Source of the DNA: Williamsia faeni
GTDB taxonomy: Bacteria; Actinomycetota; Actinomycetes; Mycobacteriales; Mycobacteriaceae
NCBI GenBank assembly: GCA_003202005.1
Contig: QJJF01000013.1
Coordinates: forward strand, 1 to 64,000
Direction: 5' to 3'
Length of the DNA stretch: 64,000 nucleotides
The position numbers and the translations under genes were made by a program. Positions 17,541 through 26,675 of the stretch are shown piece after piece (the first letter of the stretch is position 1; each line of letters begins with the position of its first letter). The notes beneath the pieces were generated by a model. The model saw only the letters and a program-made list of their open reading frames with translations. It did not search any database and had not been told where the DNA came from.

Positions 17541-18244
17541 GATGAACTTCCTAGGTAGAGGGTTGCGAGTTCTTTCTTGAATTCTGCGTCGGGTTGACCG
17601 TGGTGCCCGACCCGGCCGCGGACGAGTACCGCGGCGTAGTCGGCGTAGTCGAGCACGGCCGCCGCAAACTGCTCGACGATCAGGACCGCGACGCCCTGCC
17701 GGGCGATCTCTGCCACCTGCTCGTAGAGCTCGGCGACGATCAGAGGCGCGAGCCCCATCGACAATTCGTCGAGCAGCAGTACCGCGGGATCGGTTGCCAG
17801 ACCCCGGCTCAGGGCCAGCATCTGCTGCTCACCACCGGACATCGTGCCGGCGGTCTGCGACGCACGCTTTCCGAGAATCGGGAATCGACTGAATGCGATC
17901 TCTTCGATCTCTTCGCGCGAACGACCGGTGAACGTCATCATCTGCAGGTTCTCGCGAACCGTCAGGTTCGGGAAGACGCCGCGGCCTTCAGGGATCAGGC
18001 AGACGCCCGCACGAGCGACGTCGCCCAGTGCCATTCCGGTGGCATCTCGTCCGCCGAGCCAGAGTTGTCCCGACTTGACCGGGTGGTTACCGGCAGCCAC
18101 GTTCAGCGTTGTGGTCTTGCCGGCGCCATTCGGACCGAGCAGCGCGACAACCTGCCCGGCGGAGACACTCAGATCGATTCCGTGGAGCACCGTGATGGCG
18201 TCATACGCCGCACGGACGTTCTTCAGTTCCAACAAAGGAGTCAT
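17537..18244 (-). CDS. livF: ABC transporter ATP-binding protein, LivF type
   Basis: A 235-residue ABC ATPase with Walker A GPNGAGKTT, the signature MSGGEQQML, and Walker B LLLDELSMGLAP. The ELSMGLAP form is typical of LivF in branched-chain amino acid/amide/carboxylate importers. It forms a heterodimer with the LivG-like ATPase encoded just upstream. Its start overlaps that gene as ATGA. Confidence 0.92.
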   Translation of the reverse strand: MTPLLELKNVRAAYDAITVLHGIDLSVSAGQVVALLGPNGAGKTTTLNVAAGNHPVKSGQLWLGGRDATGMALGDVARAGVCLIPEGRGVFPNLTVRENLQMMTFTGRSREEIEEIAFSRFPILGKRASQTAGTMSGGEQQMLALSRGLATDPAVLLLDELSMGLAPLIVAELYEQVAEIARQGVAVLIVEQFAAAVLDYADYAAVLVRGRVGHHGQPDAEFKKELATLYLGSSS

Positions 18245-18957
18245 GCTTCCGTCCCCAGATACGCCGCCAGAACCTTCTCGTCTTTGCGGATCACGTCAGG
18301 CGGGCCGGATGCGATGATCTTGCCGAGATCGAGCACGAACACCTGGTCACAAACTTCCATGACCAGTTCCATGTCGTGCTCGACCAGCAGGATCGCCGCA
18401 CCGCGGTCGGCGATGGAGCGCAGGAGGAGCGCAAAGCGCTCCGTCTCCTCGGGATCCTGGCCGGCCGCCGGTTCGTCGAGCAGCAACAGGCTCGGTTTGA
18501 CGGCGAGGGCTCGCGCCACCTCCACCAAACGTCCTATGCCAGTGGGCAATTCATCCGAACTCTCATCGGCGATATCACCGAGGTCGAGTCGATCGATGAT
18601 CTCGTCCACCACCTGCGCGGCGTTTCGACGGTGTGGACCGAGTTCCGCGGCGACCAGCAGGTTGTCGCGAACGCTCAAGCGGCCGAACAGTTCCAGTCGC
18701 TGGAATGTCCGCGCCAGGCCACGCCGGGCCCGCTTCGAGGGTCCTTCTTTCGTGACGTCATGGCCGTCCATCACCACTGTGCCCGACACCGGCTTGCGCA
18801 ATCCGGTGACGACGTCGAACAGCGTGCTCTTTCCGGCCCCGTTGGGTCCGATCAGGCCGGTGATCTTGCCGGCCTCGGCGCTCAGCGCGACGTCCTCGAG
18901 CGCCCGGTGGCCACCAAAGGCCACCGTCACGCCACTAACCTCGAGTTGCAACGGCAT
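18241..18957 (-). CDS. livG: ABC transporter ATP-binding protein, LivG type
   Basis: A 238-residue ABC ATPase with Walker A GPNGAGKST, LPTGIGRLVEVARAL in place of the canonical LSGGQ signature, and Walker B LLLDEPAAGQDPEE. The weak signature (LPTGIGR) is unusual; many LivG proteins have LSxGxQR. The start at 18957 (MPLQLEVSG) overlaps the permease gene by 23 bases; the frame open to 19044 lies inside that gene. Confidence 0.9.
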   Translation of the reverse strand: MPLQLEVSGVTVAFGGHRALEDVALSAEAGKITGLIGPNGAGKSTLFDVVTGLRKPVSGTVVMDGHDVTKEGPSKRARRGLARTFQRLELFGRLSVRDNLLVAAELGPHRRNAAQVVDEIIDRLDLGDIADESSDELPTGIGRLVEVARALAVKPSLLLLDEPAAGQDPEETERFALLLRSIADRGAAILLVEHDMELVMEVCDQVFVLDLGKIIASGPPDVIRKDEKVLAAYLGTEA

Positions 18958-21115
18958 GGTCCAACACCTCCTCGTCCTCGGCGCGCCAAGGGCGTTTGAG
19001 CCCCCACCATTCGACCGGGATGTCTGTCTCCACAATCGACCCATTCAGGCCATCTGTGTCCGAGTTCTGCGAATCGATGTCGTTCGGATCGTCTGTGGAC
19101 TTCGGTCGCACCGCCACCCAGACCCGCAGTGCCACCATTCCGGCGACGATGCCGAAGAAAAACATCCAGCCGTCGATCACATCTGCCAGGCGCAGGGCCC
19201 AGAGCAACACGAACCAGCTGAGGAACGCCGACACACCGATGCGATCGGCGAAAACCGGATCCCATTCCTTGCGCATCTCCGGGATCGCGCCGGTACTCAG
19301 GATTCCGCCGGCGAAGGCGATGCCGAGCAGGCCTGGTATCACCTGGACCAGATCTGCGGAGTCCGGCCAGATCATGACCACGGCGACAAACGGACCGGCC
19401 AACATGAATCCGGTGAAGAAGCCCGCACCGACCGAGCCGAGTCCGGCAATGACCGCGATCAGGAACAGCGGCAGGCCGGCAACAAAGTTGAACTGATCGG
19501 CGGTGACCGACTGCAGTTGCATTCCGTACAGGGCTCCACCGAGTCCGGCGATGCCGGCACCGAGGGCGAAGACCGCGACCTTGGCCATCAGAAGATTGCC
19601 ACCGAGCGTGGCGTAGGCCGCCTCGCTGTCACGCTGGGCGATGAGCCGGCGTCCGAAGCGACTTCGGCGAACCAGTGCCACCAGGAGAGTCGCCAGGGCG
19701 AGGAACACCGCTGACAGGATCGTGATCCTGGCCGTGGTGTCGAAGTGGAAGCCGAACAGGTTCGGCCCCACCAACTCGATCGAACCCTGGTCGAAGATCG
19801 AGATGTCTGCACCGAAGACGTTGAACTCCGGAAGCGTGAAGATCCAGCGATCCATGATGACCGCGAACGCGGCCGTTCCCAGTGCGAGATAGACACCCGA
19901 GAGCCGTAGCGCGGGAACCGCGACGAGTGCACCGGCGATCGCCGCCACCGCCACCGTTGCGATCAGTGCCCACCACTGCCCGTTGCCACCGAAGTAGGCA
20001 CAAGCAGCCGCACCGATACCCGCCATCGTCAACTGACACAACGAGATCTGACCGGCAAAGCCCGCCAGGGGGACAAACGAGAGCGCGATGATACTCATCG
20101 GGAAGATCAACCCGAAGCTGATCAGGTCGCCTTCGCCCAGAACGGTGGTCAGCACCACTGCGAACACCACGATCAGCACACCGAAGATCACGGTGCCTCG
20201 AACAGTGGGCAGCGGAACCCTGGTGAGACGCCGGTCGCGGCCACGCAGCTTGCCGTGCGGGAACAGAAGCAGTGCCCCCAGCAACAGGATCGCGGGCGCT
20301 GCCAGGCGCAGACCCGGGAGGTATGCGTTCTGTGGCAGGTAACCCGCCAGGTATGCCTCCATACAACCGACCACGATCGCACCGACAAAGGTCATCGGCA
20401 GGCTCTTGAGCCGGCCGAAAATGGCTGCGGCGTAGGCACTGATGATGAGCAGCGACAGCTGCATGGCATCGAGAGCCACCATCGAGGCGATCAAGATGCC
20501 GCCGATCGCGGCGAGCTCGGTTCCCAGGATCCAGGCCACGCGGTTGGCCCGCACCGGATTGGCTCCGGTGAGGCCGACCAGACCCCGATCATCGACGGTC
20601 GCTCGCATCTCGGTACCGATACGGGTGTTGAACATCAACAGCCGCAGGCCGATTGCCACTGCAATCGCAACGGCCATCGTCACCGCCTGGTGCCAGGTGA
20701 TGGTGGCGGATCCGATGTGAATCGGAGACACATCGGCAAAGAACCGGGGAATCGACTTGGCGTCGTTCGGATCCCAGATCCACCGGGCCACGGCGATCAG
20801 AGCGCTCAACAGAGCGATCGTCATCACCATCTTCTCGGCCTCACCGAGTCGTTGGACCGGACGCATCGCCAATTCGACAAGCAACGCAAACCCCGGTGCC
20901 AGGACACCGAGAATTATGACGAGGGTGAGCCACACGGGCACGCCCCATCCGATGGAGATCTGCCAGTACGTGAACGCGGCGAACATGCCTGCCGCGCCGT
21001 GCGCGAAGTTGAAGACTCCGGTGGTTGTGTACGTCAGAACCAGGCCGCTTCCGATCACTGCGTAGATCGCAGCGGTCGTCAGGCCGACGATTCCGAACGT
21101 GATGAATTGATCCAT
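18935..21115 (-). CDS. fused LivH-LivM permease of a branched-chain amino acid-type ABC importer
   Basis: A 726-residue polytopic protein. Residues about 1-290 match LivH (TTTGVFNFAHGAAGMFAAF near the N-terminus) and about 310-610 match LivM. After that come extra hydrophobic segments (LSWFVLLWALRLADV and MFFFGIVAGMVALRVW) and a charged cytoplasmic tail of about 60 residues. In most bacteria LivH and LivM are separate. Substrates of such systems in Mycobacteriales include carboxylates as well as amino acids. The stop of the binding-protein gene lies upstream with a one-base overlap. Confidence 0.88.
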   Translation of the reverse strand: MDQFITFGIVGLTTAAIYAVIGSGLVLTYTTTGVFNFAHGAAGMFAAFTYWQISIGWGVPVWLTLVIILGVLAPGFALLVELAMRPVQRLGEAEKMVMTIALLSALIAVARWIWDPNDAKSIPRFFADVSPIHIGSATITWHQAVTMAVAIAVAIGLRLLMFNTRIGTEMRATVDDRGLVGLTGANPVRANRVAWILGTELAAIGGILIASMVALDAMQLSLLIISAYAAAIFGRLKSLPMTFVGAIVVGCMEAYLAGYLPQNAYLPGLRLAAPAILLLGALLLFPHGKLRGRDRRLTRVPLPTVRGTVIFGVLIVVFAVVLTTVLGEGDLISFGLIFPMSIIALSFVPLAGFAGQISLCQLTMAGIGAAACAYFGGNGQWWALIATVAVAAIAGALVAVPALRLSGVYLALGTAAFAVIMDRWIFTLPEFNVFGADISIFDQGSIELVGPNLFGFHFDTTARITILSAVFLALATLLVALVRRSRFGRRLIAQRDSEAAYATLGGNLLMAKVAVFALGAGIAGLGGALYGMQLQSVTADQFNFVAGLPLFLIAVIAGLGSVGAGFFTGFMLAGPFVAVVMIWPDSADLVQVIPGLLGIAFAGGILSTGAIPEMRKEWDPVFADRIGVSAFLSWFVLLWALRLADVIDGWMFFFGIVAGMVALRVWVAVRPKSTDDPNDIDSQNSDTDGLNGSIVETDIPVEWWGLKRPWRAEDEEVLDHAVATRG

Positions 21116-22500
21116 TACTTCACATCACTCTTGCTCTTGCCGACATCGGCCAGGGTCAACGGGGTTCCGTAATCCTTCGTGTATTTGTACGGCTGTTCAC
21201 ACTTGTAGAACTGTCCTGCGGGTGCACCGATGTCGACAGATTCCCAACCATCGGTTGTCGTCTTCTCGACGTTGAAACAGCCGCTCGGCGGAACGGGTGC
21301 CAGCATGTTGTTCGGAGCGTGCAATCCGCCTGCAGTCCAAGCAACTTCGCTCTTTGCCTTCTCTACGAGGCAGGTCCGGGTGAGGTCATCGCCACATGTT
21401 GAGGCCGACTTCGCGAACAATAGCCAGGACGAGAATGCGCGGATCGCCGGCAGTGTCATTTCGGTGTCCGGCGAGTACTTCGCCCACAACTCGTTGAGTT
21501 GCTTCATCGCCGGAACATCGCTGTTGATGGGCGCGTTGCCACCGAGGTCGAGGTAATTGTTCTGTTCGCCCGCCGAGCTTCCGGCCAACTCGATGAACTG
21601 GTCGCCGTAAGCGTTGTTGTTGGTGTCGATCCAGTCGAGCTTGTAATCGATGCTGGTGAGCACACTCTCGAGCTTGGCGAGCTGCTTGAAGTCGCCGTAA
21701 TAGATGAGGCCCTTGACGCCCTTGCTCTTCATCGACTGCGCGTAGGGCGTCCAGTCCGAGACACCCATTGCCGGGTACAGGTCGTTGTAGACAAACGTGC
21801 CACCGGCCGCGGTGGTCGATTCGACAGCCTGTTCGCCGAGCAACTTGGTGACGGGCGAATCGCCGTTGATGATGCCGACCGCACCCTTGGAATCGGGGTA
21901 GGCCTCGTTGAGGAGCCAGCTCCGGAAGCCGTAGTAGGGGTCGTAACCAACTGTCAAGGTCGGGTCTGCCGAGATCTCGAGTTCTGCACCGGCCGACTGG
22001 GCCTGGGCGATCTGCGCGGGGAAGCTCGGGAGCGTGCAGCTCAGGCGTTCTTTGACTCCGAGGCCGTCGAGGGCGGCCCCTCCGCCCACCAAGGCGAAGT
22101 CTTCGCGGCACGCCGCGATCATCTGCTGGCGTACCTCCATGAGCTTGCTGTCACGGGTGTTCGCAACGAGCTTGCGTCCGTTGATACCACCGAGGTCGTT
22201 ACACCACGAGGTGAACACCTTCGCGGCATCGACGAACTCCGAGTTCTTCGTGAAGCCCACGTCGGAGAATGTTCCGACCTGGATCTCGGATTCCGTGACG
22301 CCCTGCGCCGGGGTGCCGCTCGGCGATCCCTTCTGGCAGACGTCGGTCAGGTCACCGAAATCGCTCGACGAACTTGCCGCAGCGGTGGTGCCACCCCCCT
22401 CGCCTTCTTCACTTCCGGTTTCACTGCTGTCGCGGCCGCTACAGCCGGCAACTAGCAACGTGACCGCCATCAAGGCGATCAGTATGCGCGGTGGTTTCAC
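21115..22500 (-). CDS. ABC transporter substrate-binding lipoprotein (LivJ/K type)
   Basis: A 461-residue periplasmic-binding-protein type I lipoprotein. The signal peptide ends in the lipobox LVAGC at about residue 20, followed by a Ser/Gly/Glu-rich linker. The mature domain begins about residue 70 (ESEIQVGTFSD). The start is a GTG at 22500 with AGAGGAACAGG upstream. First gene of the ABC operon. The ligand is unknown; the surroundings make an organic acid or aromatic compound more likely than an amino acid. Confidence 0.88.
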   Translation of the reverse strand: MKPPRILIALMAVTLLVAGCSGRDSSETGSEEGEGGGTTAAASSSSDFGDLTDVCQKGSPSGTPAQGVTESEIQVGTFSDVGFTKNSEFVDAAKVFTSWCNDLGGINGRKLVANTRDSKLMEVRQQMIAACREDFALVGGGAALDGLGVKERLSCTLPSFPAQIAQAQSAGAELEISADPTLTVGYDPYYGFRSWLLNEAYPDSKGAVGIINGDSPVTKLLGEQAVESTTAAGGTFVYNDLYPAMGVSDWTPYAQSMKSKGVKGLIYYGDFKQLAKLESVLTSIDYKLDWIDTNNNAYGDQFIELAGSSAGEQNNYLDLGGNAPINSDVPAMKQLNELWAKYSPDTEMTLPAIRAFSSWLLFAKSASTCGDDLTRTCLVEKAKSEVAWTAGGLHAPNNMLAPVPPSGCFNVEKTTTDGWESVDIGAPAGQFYKCEQPYKYTKDYGTPLTLADVGKSKSDVK

Positions 22501-22945
22501 TCCCTGTTCCTCTCAACTACGTCCGTCCGTCTGCGGGGGGAGACCTGCGACGGTTGTGGACCTGCCCTCGGCGGATCGATGGCACGCCGTGGGCTGTGGC
22601 GCTTCCGCTAGTAGGAAACTAGCTTCTCCCATTTGAAGAATCAAGATTTTGTAGGATGCAGGTCACACCTTACTGAATCTGTGACCATCGGCAAACCGGA
22701 CAGCATTTGTACATCCGGTGTCGGCTGCTCCACCGTTTAGCCAGGTGAGCGCCTCAACCGCCGAAAGCCTTGCCACGTCGCCAAGTCAGGGACTCAAGTC
22801 GTGAACGGATCTACGCACCGCAGGCGACAGGAGGGGCCAGGACCGGCGATTTTCCCGGCAGGATTGACTAACCGCGAAGTTCATGGAAATCTAGGTGTTC
22901 GAAAGTGAGAACGTGATTCTCATACCGAACGAGAGGAGGTGGTGG
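22501..22945. other. divergent intergenic region with promoters
   Basis: This 445-bp gap separates the ABC operon (-) from the Rieske/amidohydrolase operon (+). I see no convincing ORF. The right end holds a TTGACT element (22864-22869) and the TGAGAA-N5-TTCTCA dyad at 22906. The frame of the first + gene is open from a GTG at 22895, but the strong ribosome site favours 22946. Nothing else stands out. Confidence 0.5.
22906..22922. promoter_or_regulatory. regulon operator site 1 (TGAGAA-N5-TTCTCA)
   Basis: TGAGAACGTGATTCTCA, a perfect 6+5+6 inverted repeat and the best copy in the window. It ends 23 bases before the ATG at 22946 and probably overlaps or follows the transcription start of the operon. 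Confidence 0.7.
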
Positions 22946-23476
22946 ATGCGTCTGCCCCCGCTGCCCGCAGACCAATGGGACGAGACCGTCAACACCGCCC
23001 TGAAAGGCATGCTGCCGAGGTGGCGCAGGAACCCGGAGCATGCCGGGACCTTCCTCGCTACCCTGGTACGTCATCCAGCTCTGACACAGGCGTACCTCGG
23101 TTTCAACGTCTACATCTTGTTCAACTCAACCCTGCCGGCGCGACTTCGCGAACTCATGATTCTCCGGATCGCCACACTGACGAACTGCGAGTACGAGGCA
23201 AACCACCACGCCGAACTCGGCAAAGAGGCGGGGTTGACCGAAGACGAGATCTCCGCGGCTCTGGCAGGCAAGGGTCTCAATGACTTCGACAGCGTCGCCC
23301 TGCGCTCAGTCGATGAGCTAGATCAGCAATCCCGGATTTCCGACGAGACCTGGGCGGAACTCTCCGACCACCTCGACGAAAAGCAGCGAATGGACCTCGT
23401 CTTCACAGTCGGTTCCTATCGAATGCTCGCTACAGCTATCAACACTTTTGACGTCCAGCTTGAACAGGAAAGGTAA
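22946..23476 (+). CDS. carboxymuconolactone decarboxylase/AhpD-like family protein
   Basis: A 176-residue all-helical protein of the CMD family. The conserved central motif is RELMILRIATLTNCEYEANHH (residues about 67-87, quoted here for its CEYEANHH end). The second Cys of the AhpD C-x2-C is Glu, so disulfide chemistry is not expected. The ATG at 22946 has GAGGAGG six bases upstream, better than the upstream GTG at 22895. First gene of an operon that continues with the Rieske oxygenase. Its role is unknown; related genes accompany many aromatic and alicyclic pathways. Confidence 0.82.
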   Translation: MRLPPLPADQWDETVNTALKGMLPRWRRNPEHAGTFLATLVRHPALTQAYLGFNVYILFNSTLPARLRELMILRIATLTNCEYEANHHAELGKEAGLTEDEISAALAGKGLNDFDSVALRSVDELDQQSRISDETWAELSDHLDEKQRMDLVFTVGSYRMLATAINTFDVQLEQER

Positions 23477-23480
23477 ATCA

Positions 23481-24752
23481 ATGGCCCACTTCAAGAAACC
23501 AGCTGCAGGCAGCTGGACGGAGCATTGGCCGGAGCTCGGTACCGAGCCGGTCGATTACTCCGACTCCACCGATCCCGAGTTCTACCAGGCCGAGATCGAC
23601 GCCATCTTCAGAAAGAAGTGGGTCAACATCGGACGAGTGGAGACCATCCCCAAGAAGGGAAACTTCTTCACCCGTGAGATCGCCGCACTCGGCACCTCAC
23701 TGATCATCGTTCGCGACTCCAACCTCGAGGTTCGCGCATTCCACAACGTGTGCCGCCACCGCGGTAACAAGCTGGTCTGGAACGACTTCCCGAACGAAGA
23801 GACCTCGGGTACCTGCCGCCAGTTCACCTGCAAGTACCACGCCTGGCGCTACAGCCTCGAAGGCGACCTGACGTACGTGCAGCAGGAAGGCGAGTTCTTC
23901 GACCTGGACAAGAACCAGTACGGACTTGTCTCCGTGCGCTGTGAGGTCTGGGAAGGCTTCATCTGGGTCAACATGGATGACAACGCCGGGCCACTGACCG
24001 ACTACCTGGGCCGCTTCGCCAAGGGTGTCGAAGGCTACCCGTTCGGTGAGATGACCGAGGTCTACAGCTACAAGTCGACGATCAACAGCAACTGGAAGCT
24101 GTTCATCGACGCTTTCGCCGAGTTCTACCACGCACCGGTGCTGCACCAGAAGCAGGCCACCAAGGAAGAAGCCGAAAAGCTTCTCCACTTCGGCTTCGAG
24201 GCCCTGCACTACGACCTCGACACCCCGCACTCGATGATCTCCAGCTGGGGAGGCATGTCGCCGCCCAAGGACGAGAGCATGGTCAAGCCCATCGAGCGGA
24301 AGCTCCGCAGTGGCCTCTTCGGTCCCTGGGATCGCCCCGACATCGAAGGTCTCGACCCGTTGCCGGCCGGCATCAACCCCGCCGGTGCAAAGCCCTGGGG
24401 CGTCGACGAGTTCGAGTTCTTCCCGAACATGTCGCTGCTGTTCTGGGCGCCGGGCTGGTACCTCACGTACCACTACTGGCCCACCGCGGTGAACCAGCAC
24501 GTCTTCGAGGCCAACCTGTACTTCGTCCCGGCCAAGACCTGCCGCGAACGGCTTGCACAGGAACTCGCCGCAGTCACGTTCAAGGAGTACGCGTTCCAGG
24601 ACGCCAACACCCTCGAAGCAACGCAGACGATGCTCGCCACCAAGACGGTCAGCGAGTTCCCGCTCTGCGATCAGGAAATCCTCCTCCGCCACCTCCACAA
24701 AGTGGTCAAAGATGAAGTAAGGGAGCACAAAAATGCCGCAGCTACCAGCTGA
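23481..24752 (+). CDS. Rieske non-haem iron oxygenase, alpha subunit
   Basis: A 423-residue ring-hydroxylating-type oxygenase. The Rieske cluster ligands are Cys91 and His93 (VCRHRG) and Cys117 and His120 (CKYHAW). The mononuclear iron site is Asp210, His217 and His222 (IDAFAEFYHAPVLH), with Asp374 in FQDANTLEATQ. It hydroxylates an unknown substrate using electrons from a reductase; the flavin/[2Fe-2S] protein at 46571 is the best candidate in the window. No normal beta subunit is present; the small gene that follows is specific to this family. Confidence 0.92.
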   Translation: MAHFKKPAAGSWTEHWPELGTEPVDYSDSTDPEFYQAEIDAIFRKKWVNIGRVETIPKKGNFFTREIAALGTSLIIVRDSNLEVRAFHNVCRHRGNKLVWNDFPNEETSGTCRQFTCKYHAWRYSLEGDLTYVQQEGEFFDLDKNQYGLVSVRCEVWEGFIWVNMDDNAGPLTDYLGRFAKGVEGYPFGEMTEVYSYKSTINSNWKLFIDAFAEFYHAPVLHQKQATKEEAEKLLHFGFEALHYDLDTPHSMISSWGGMSPPKDESMVKPIERKLRSGLFGPWDRPDIEGLDPLPAGINPAGAKPWGVDEFEFFPNMSLLFWAPGWYLTYHYWPTAVNQHVFEANLYFVPAKTCRERLAQELAAVTFKEYAFQDANTLEATQTMLATKTVSEFPLCDQEILLRHLHKVVKDEVREHKNAAATS

Positions 24753-25059
24753 TTTCGCCGACCTCGAGAAGTTCTCGGACTGGATCCTGGCCACCGAGCA
24801 GGAACGTTACGCGAAGCGCCTCGAGACGAGCATGGACGACATGCAGGTGTTCTACGACGCCGGCATGGACAAGATGGACGCCGCGCTGGACCATCTCGAC
24901 AAGTTCGACCTGTACGACCTGCCGGAACCCGAGCGGGCACTGATGTACCTGATGCAGTCGGTCGTCATGGTGTCCTTCCCGATCGAGGTCTGGAAGCAGC
25001 CCCGCGTGCTCGACAGCGGTGCAGCCTGGGTCGAGACCGTGAAGCAGCCGGTGTTCTGA
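24733..25059 (+). CDS. small partner protein of the Rieske oxygenase (copy 2)
   Basis: A 108-residue acidic helical protein homologous to the one at 6019-6369 (shared FADLE, ERYAKRL, FYD, VSFPIE-x-W-x-QPRV). It overlaps the end of the oxygenase gene by 20 bases and has AAGGGAG upstream of its ATG. It has no cysteine or histidine cluster for metal binding. Strict pairing with an oxygenase gene in two loci argues for a structural or accessory role with the oxygenase. Not a recognised family. Confidence 0.78.
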   Translation: MPQLPADFADLEKFSDWILATEQERYAKRLETSMDDMQVFYDAGMDKMDAALDHLDKFDLYDLPEPERALMYLMQSVVMVSFPIEVWKQPRVLDSGAAWVETVKQPVF

Positions 25060-25060
25060 T

Positions 25061-26272
25061 ATGCAAACACTCGTAGCGGCGGGCCTACTCGACATCGATT
25101 CCGGTGAAATCGTTCGACCCGGAGTGATCCGGATCGACGGTGAACGGATTGTTGGTATAGGAGGAACTCCAGAAGGCGAAATCACCGATCTCGGTGACCT
25201 CATCCTCGTCCCAGGTTTCATGGACATGGAGGTCAACCTGCTCATGGGAGGTCGCGGCGAAAAGCCCGTCACCTCAATGGTTCAGGATGATCCGCCGCTA
25301 CGAATGTTGCGTGCGGTGGGTAACTCCCGCCGTACGCTGCGGGCCGGTTTCACGACCGTCCGCAACCTCGGTCTGTTCGTCAAGACCGGTGGTTATCTTC
25401 TCGACGTCGCACTCGGCCGGGCAATTGACGCCGGCTGGGTCGACGGGCCCCGGATCGTTCCGGCCGGCCACGCGATCACCCCTACCGGTGGACACCTCGA
25501 TCCCACGATGTTTGCGGCCTTCATGCCCGGCGTCCTCGAGCTGACCATCGAAGAGGGCATCGCCAACGGTGTCGATGAGGTCGTCAAGGCCGTTCGATAC
25601 CAGATCAAGCACGGCGCCCAGCTCATCAAGGTCTGTGTCTCCGGCGGAGTCATGTCCCACACCGGAACCGCAGGCGCCCAGCACTATTCGTTCGATGAAC
25701 TCTGCGCGATCGTCGACGAGGCGCACCGCCGTGGACTGCGGGTCGCCTCGCACACCCATGGCGCCGAAGCAGTCAAGAACGCCATCAAGGCCGGAATCGA
25801 CTGCATCGAGCACGGATTCCTCGTCGACGACGAAGCGATCCAGATGATGGTCGACAACGGGACGTTCCTCGTCCCCACGACCCGGTTGATCGACGGCATG
25901 GACATCTCGCATGCCCCCGATGAACTGAAAGACAAAGCGGCCATCATGTTCCCGCAGGCCCGCATCTCGGTGAAGAAGGCCTATGAAGCGGGCGTGAAGA
26001 TCGCCGTCGGTACGGATGCACCCGCGATCCCGCACGGCAAGAACGCTGACGAACTGGTTGCCCTGGTCGACCGCGGCATGAGTCCCATCGCGGTATTGCG
26101 TGCAGCCACCATCGTAGCCGCCGACCTGATCAACGTCACCGACCGCGGCCGGCTCGCCGAAGGTCTGCTCGCAGACATCGTCGGCGTGCCCGGAGATCCC
26201 ACCGAAGACATCACCGTCACACAGGATGTGCGGTTCGTGATGAAAGGCGGCAAGATTTATGTCAACAAATGA
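25061..26272 (+). CDS. amidohydrolase-superfamily protein with altered HxH motif
   Basis: A 403-residue protein of the metal-dependent hydrolase class near imidazolonepropionase/prolidase-type enzymes. The usual PGxIDxHxH metal motif reads PGFMDMEVN, so both histidines are replaced by Glu57 and Asn59. Later ligands look kept: Lys in LIKVCVSGG, His in ASHTHG, His in IEHGFL, and Asp in GTDAPAI. It follows the partner gene by one base. It may hydrolyse a lactone or amide of the oxygenation product, or work with a single metal. Function is uncertain. Confidence 0.82.
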   Translation: MQTLVAAGLLDIDSGEIVRPGVIRIDGERIVGIGGTPEGEITDLGDLILVPGFMDMEVNLLMGGRGEKPVTSMVQDDPPLRMLRAVGNSRRTLRAGFTTVRNLGLFVKTGGYLLDVALGRAIDAGWVDGPRIVPAGHAITPTGGHLDPTMFAAFMPGVLELTIEEGIANGVDEVVKAVRYQIKHGAQLIKVCVSGGVMSHTGTAGAQHYSFDELCAIVDEAHRRGLRVASHTHGAEAVKNAIKAGIDCIEHGFLVDDEAIQMMVDNGTFLVPTTRLIDGMDISHAPDELKDKAAIMFPQARISVKKAYEAGVKIAVGTDAPAIPHGKNADELVALVDRGMSPIAVLRAATIVAADLINVTDRGRLAEGLLADIVGVPGDPTEDITVTQDVRFVMKGGKIYVNK

Positions 26273-26675
26273 TGACCTGCTGGAGCTTCAGCAATTGCTG
26301 GCTCGCTACGCGGTGAAGATGACCCAGAACGACGTGGAAGGCGTTGTCGGAGTGTTCACTCCCGACGGCACCTATAGCGCCTTCGGCGACGCATTCCCGC
26401 TCGACCAATTCCCGGATCTCGTCGCAGCCGCACCCAAGGGCCTGTTCATGACCGGCCAACCGCTGTTCGAGATCGACGGTGACACCGGAACCGGCACGCA
26501 GCCACTGTGCTTCGTCCATGACGCAACCCACGACATGCGCATCGGTTACTACAACGACACCTATGTCCGCACGGAAGCCGGCTGGCGCATCCGGACCCGC
26601 AAGATGACCTTCATCCGCCGCAGTGGCGAGCATGATTCGGGCATTCCGCACGCGTTCGAACGTCCGGGGGCATGA
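26259..26675 (+). CDS. SnoaL/NTF2-like protein
   Basis: A 138-residue single-domain protein of the NTF2-like cone fold. The N-terminal helix pattern LLELQQLLARYAVKMTQND is followed by VVGVFTPDGTYSAFGD, typical of SnoaL_4-type polyketide/aromatic hydratase or isomerase relatives. It overlaps the amidohydrolase gene by 14 bases and the next ACAD by ATGA. Such proteins serve as dehydratases, isomerases or small-molecule binders; which one is not clear here. Confidence 0.8.
   Translation: MSTNDDLLELQQLLARYAVKMTQNDVEGVVGVFTPDGTYSAFGDAFPLDQFPDLVAAAPKGLFMTGQPLFEIDGDTGTGTQPLCFVHDATHDMRIGYYNDTYVRTEAGWRIRTRKMTFIRRSGEHDSGIPHAFERPGA

Noticed and set aside
17594-19714. 706-codon open frame on the + strand opposite the ABC transporter genes
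   Set aside because: It is a shadow of three well-supported minus-strand genes. Its product is rich in Arg/Ser/Gln with no domain or ribosome site, as expected from GC-rich third positions.
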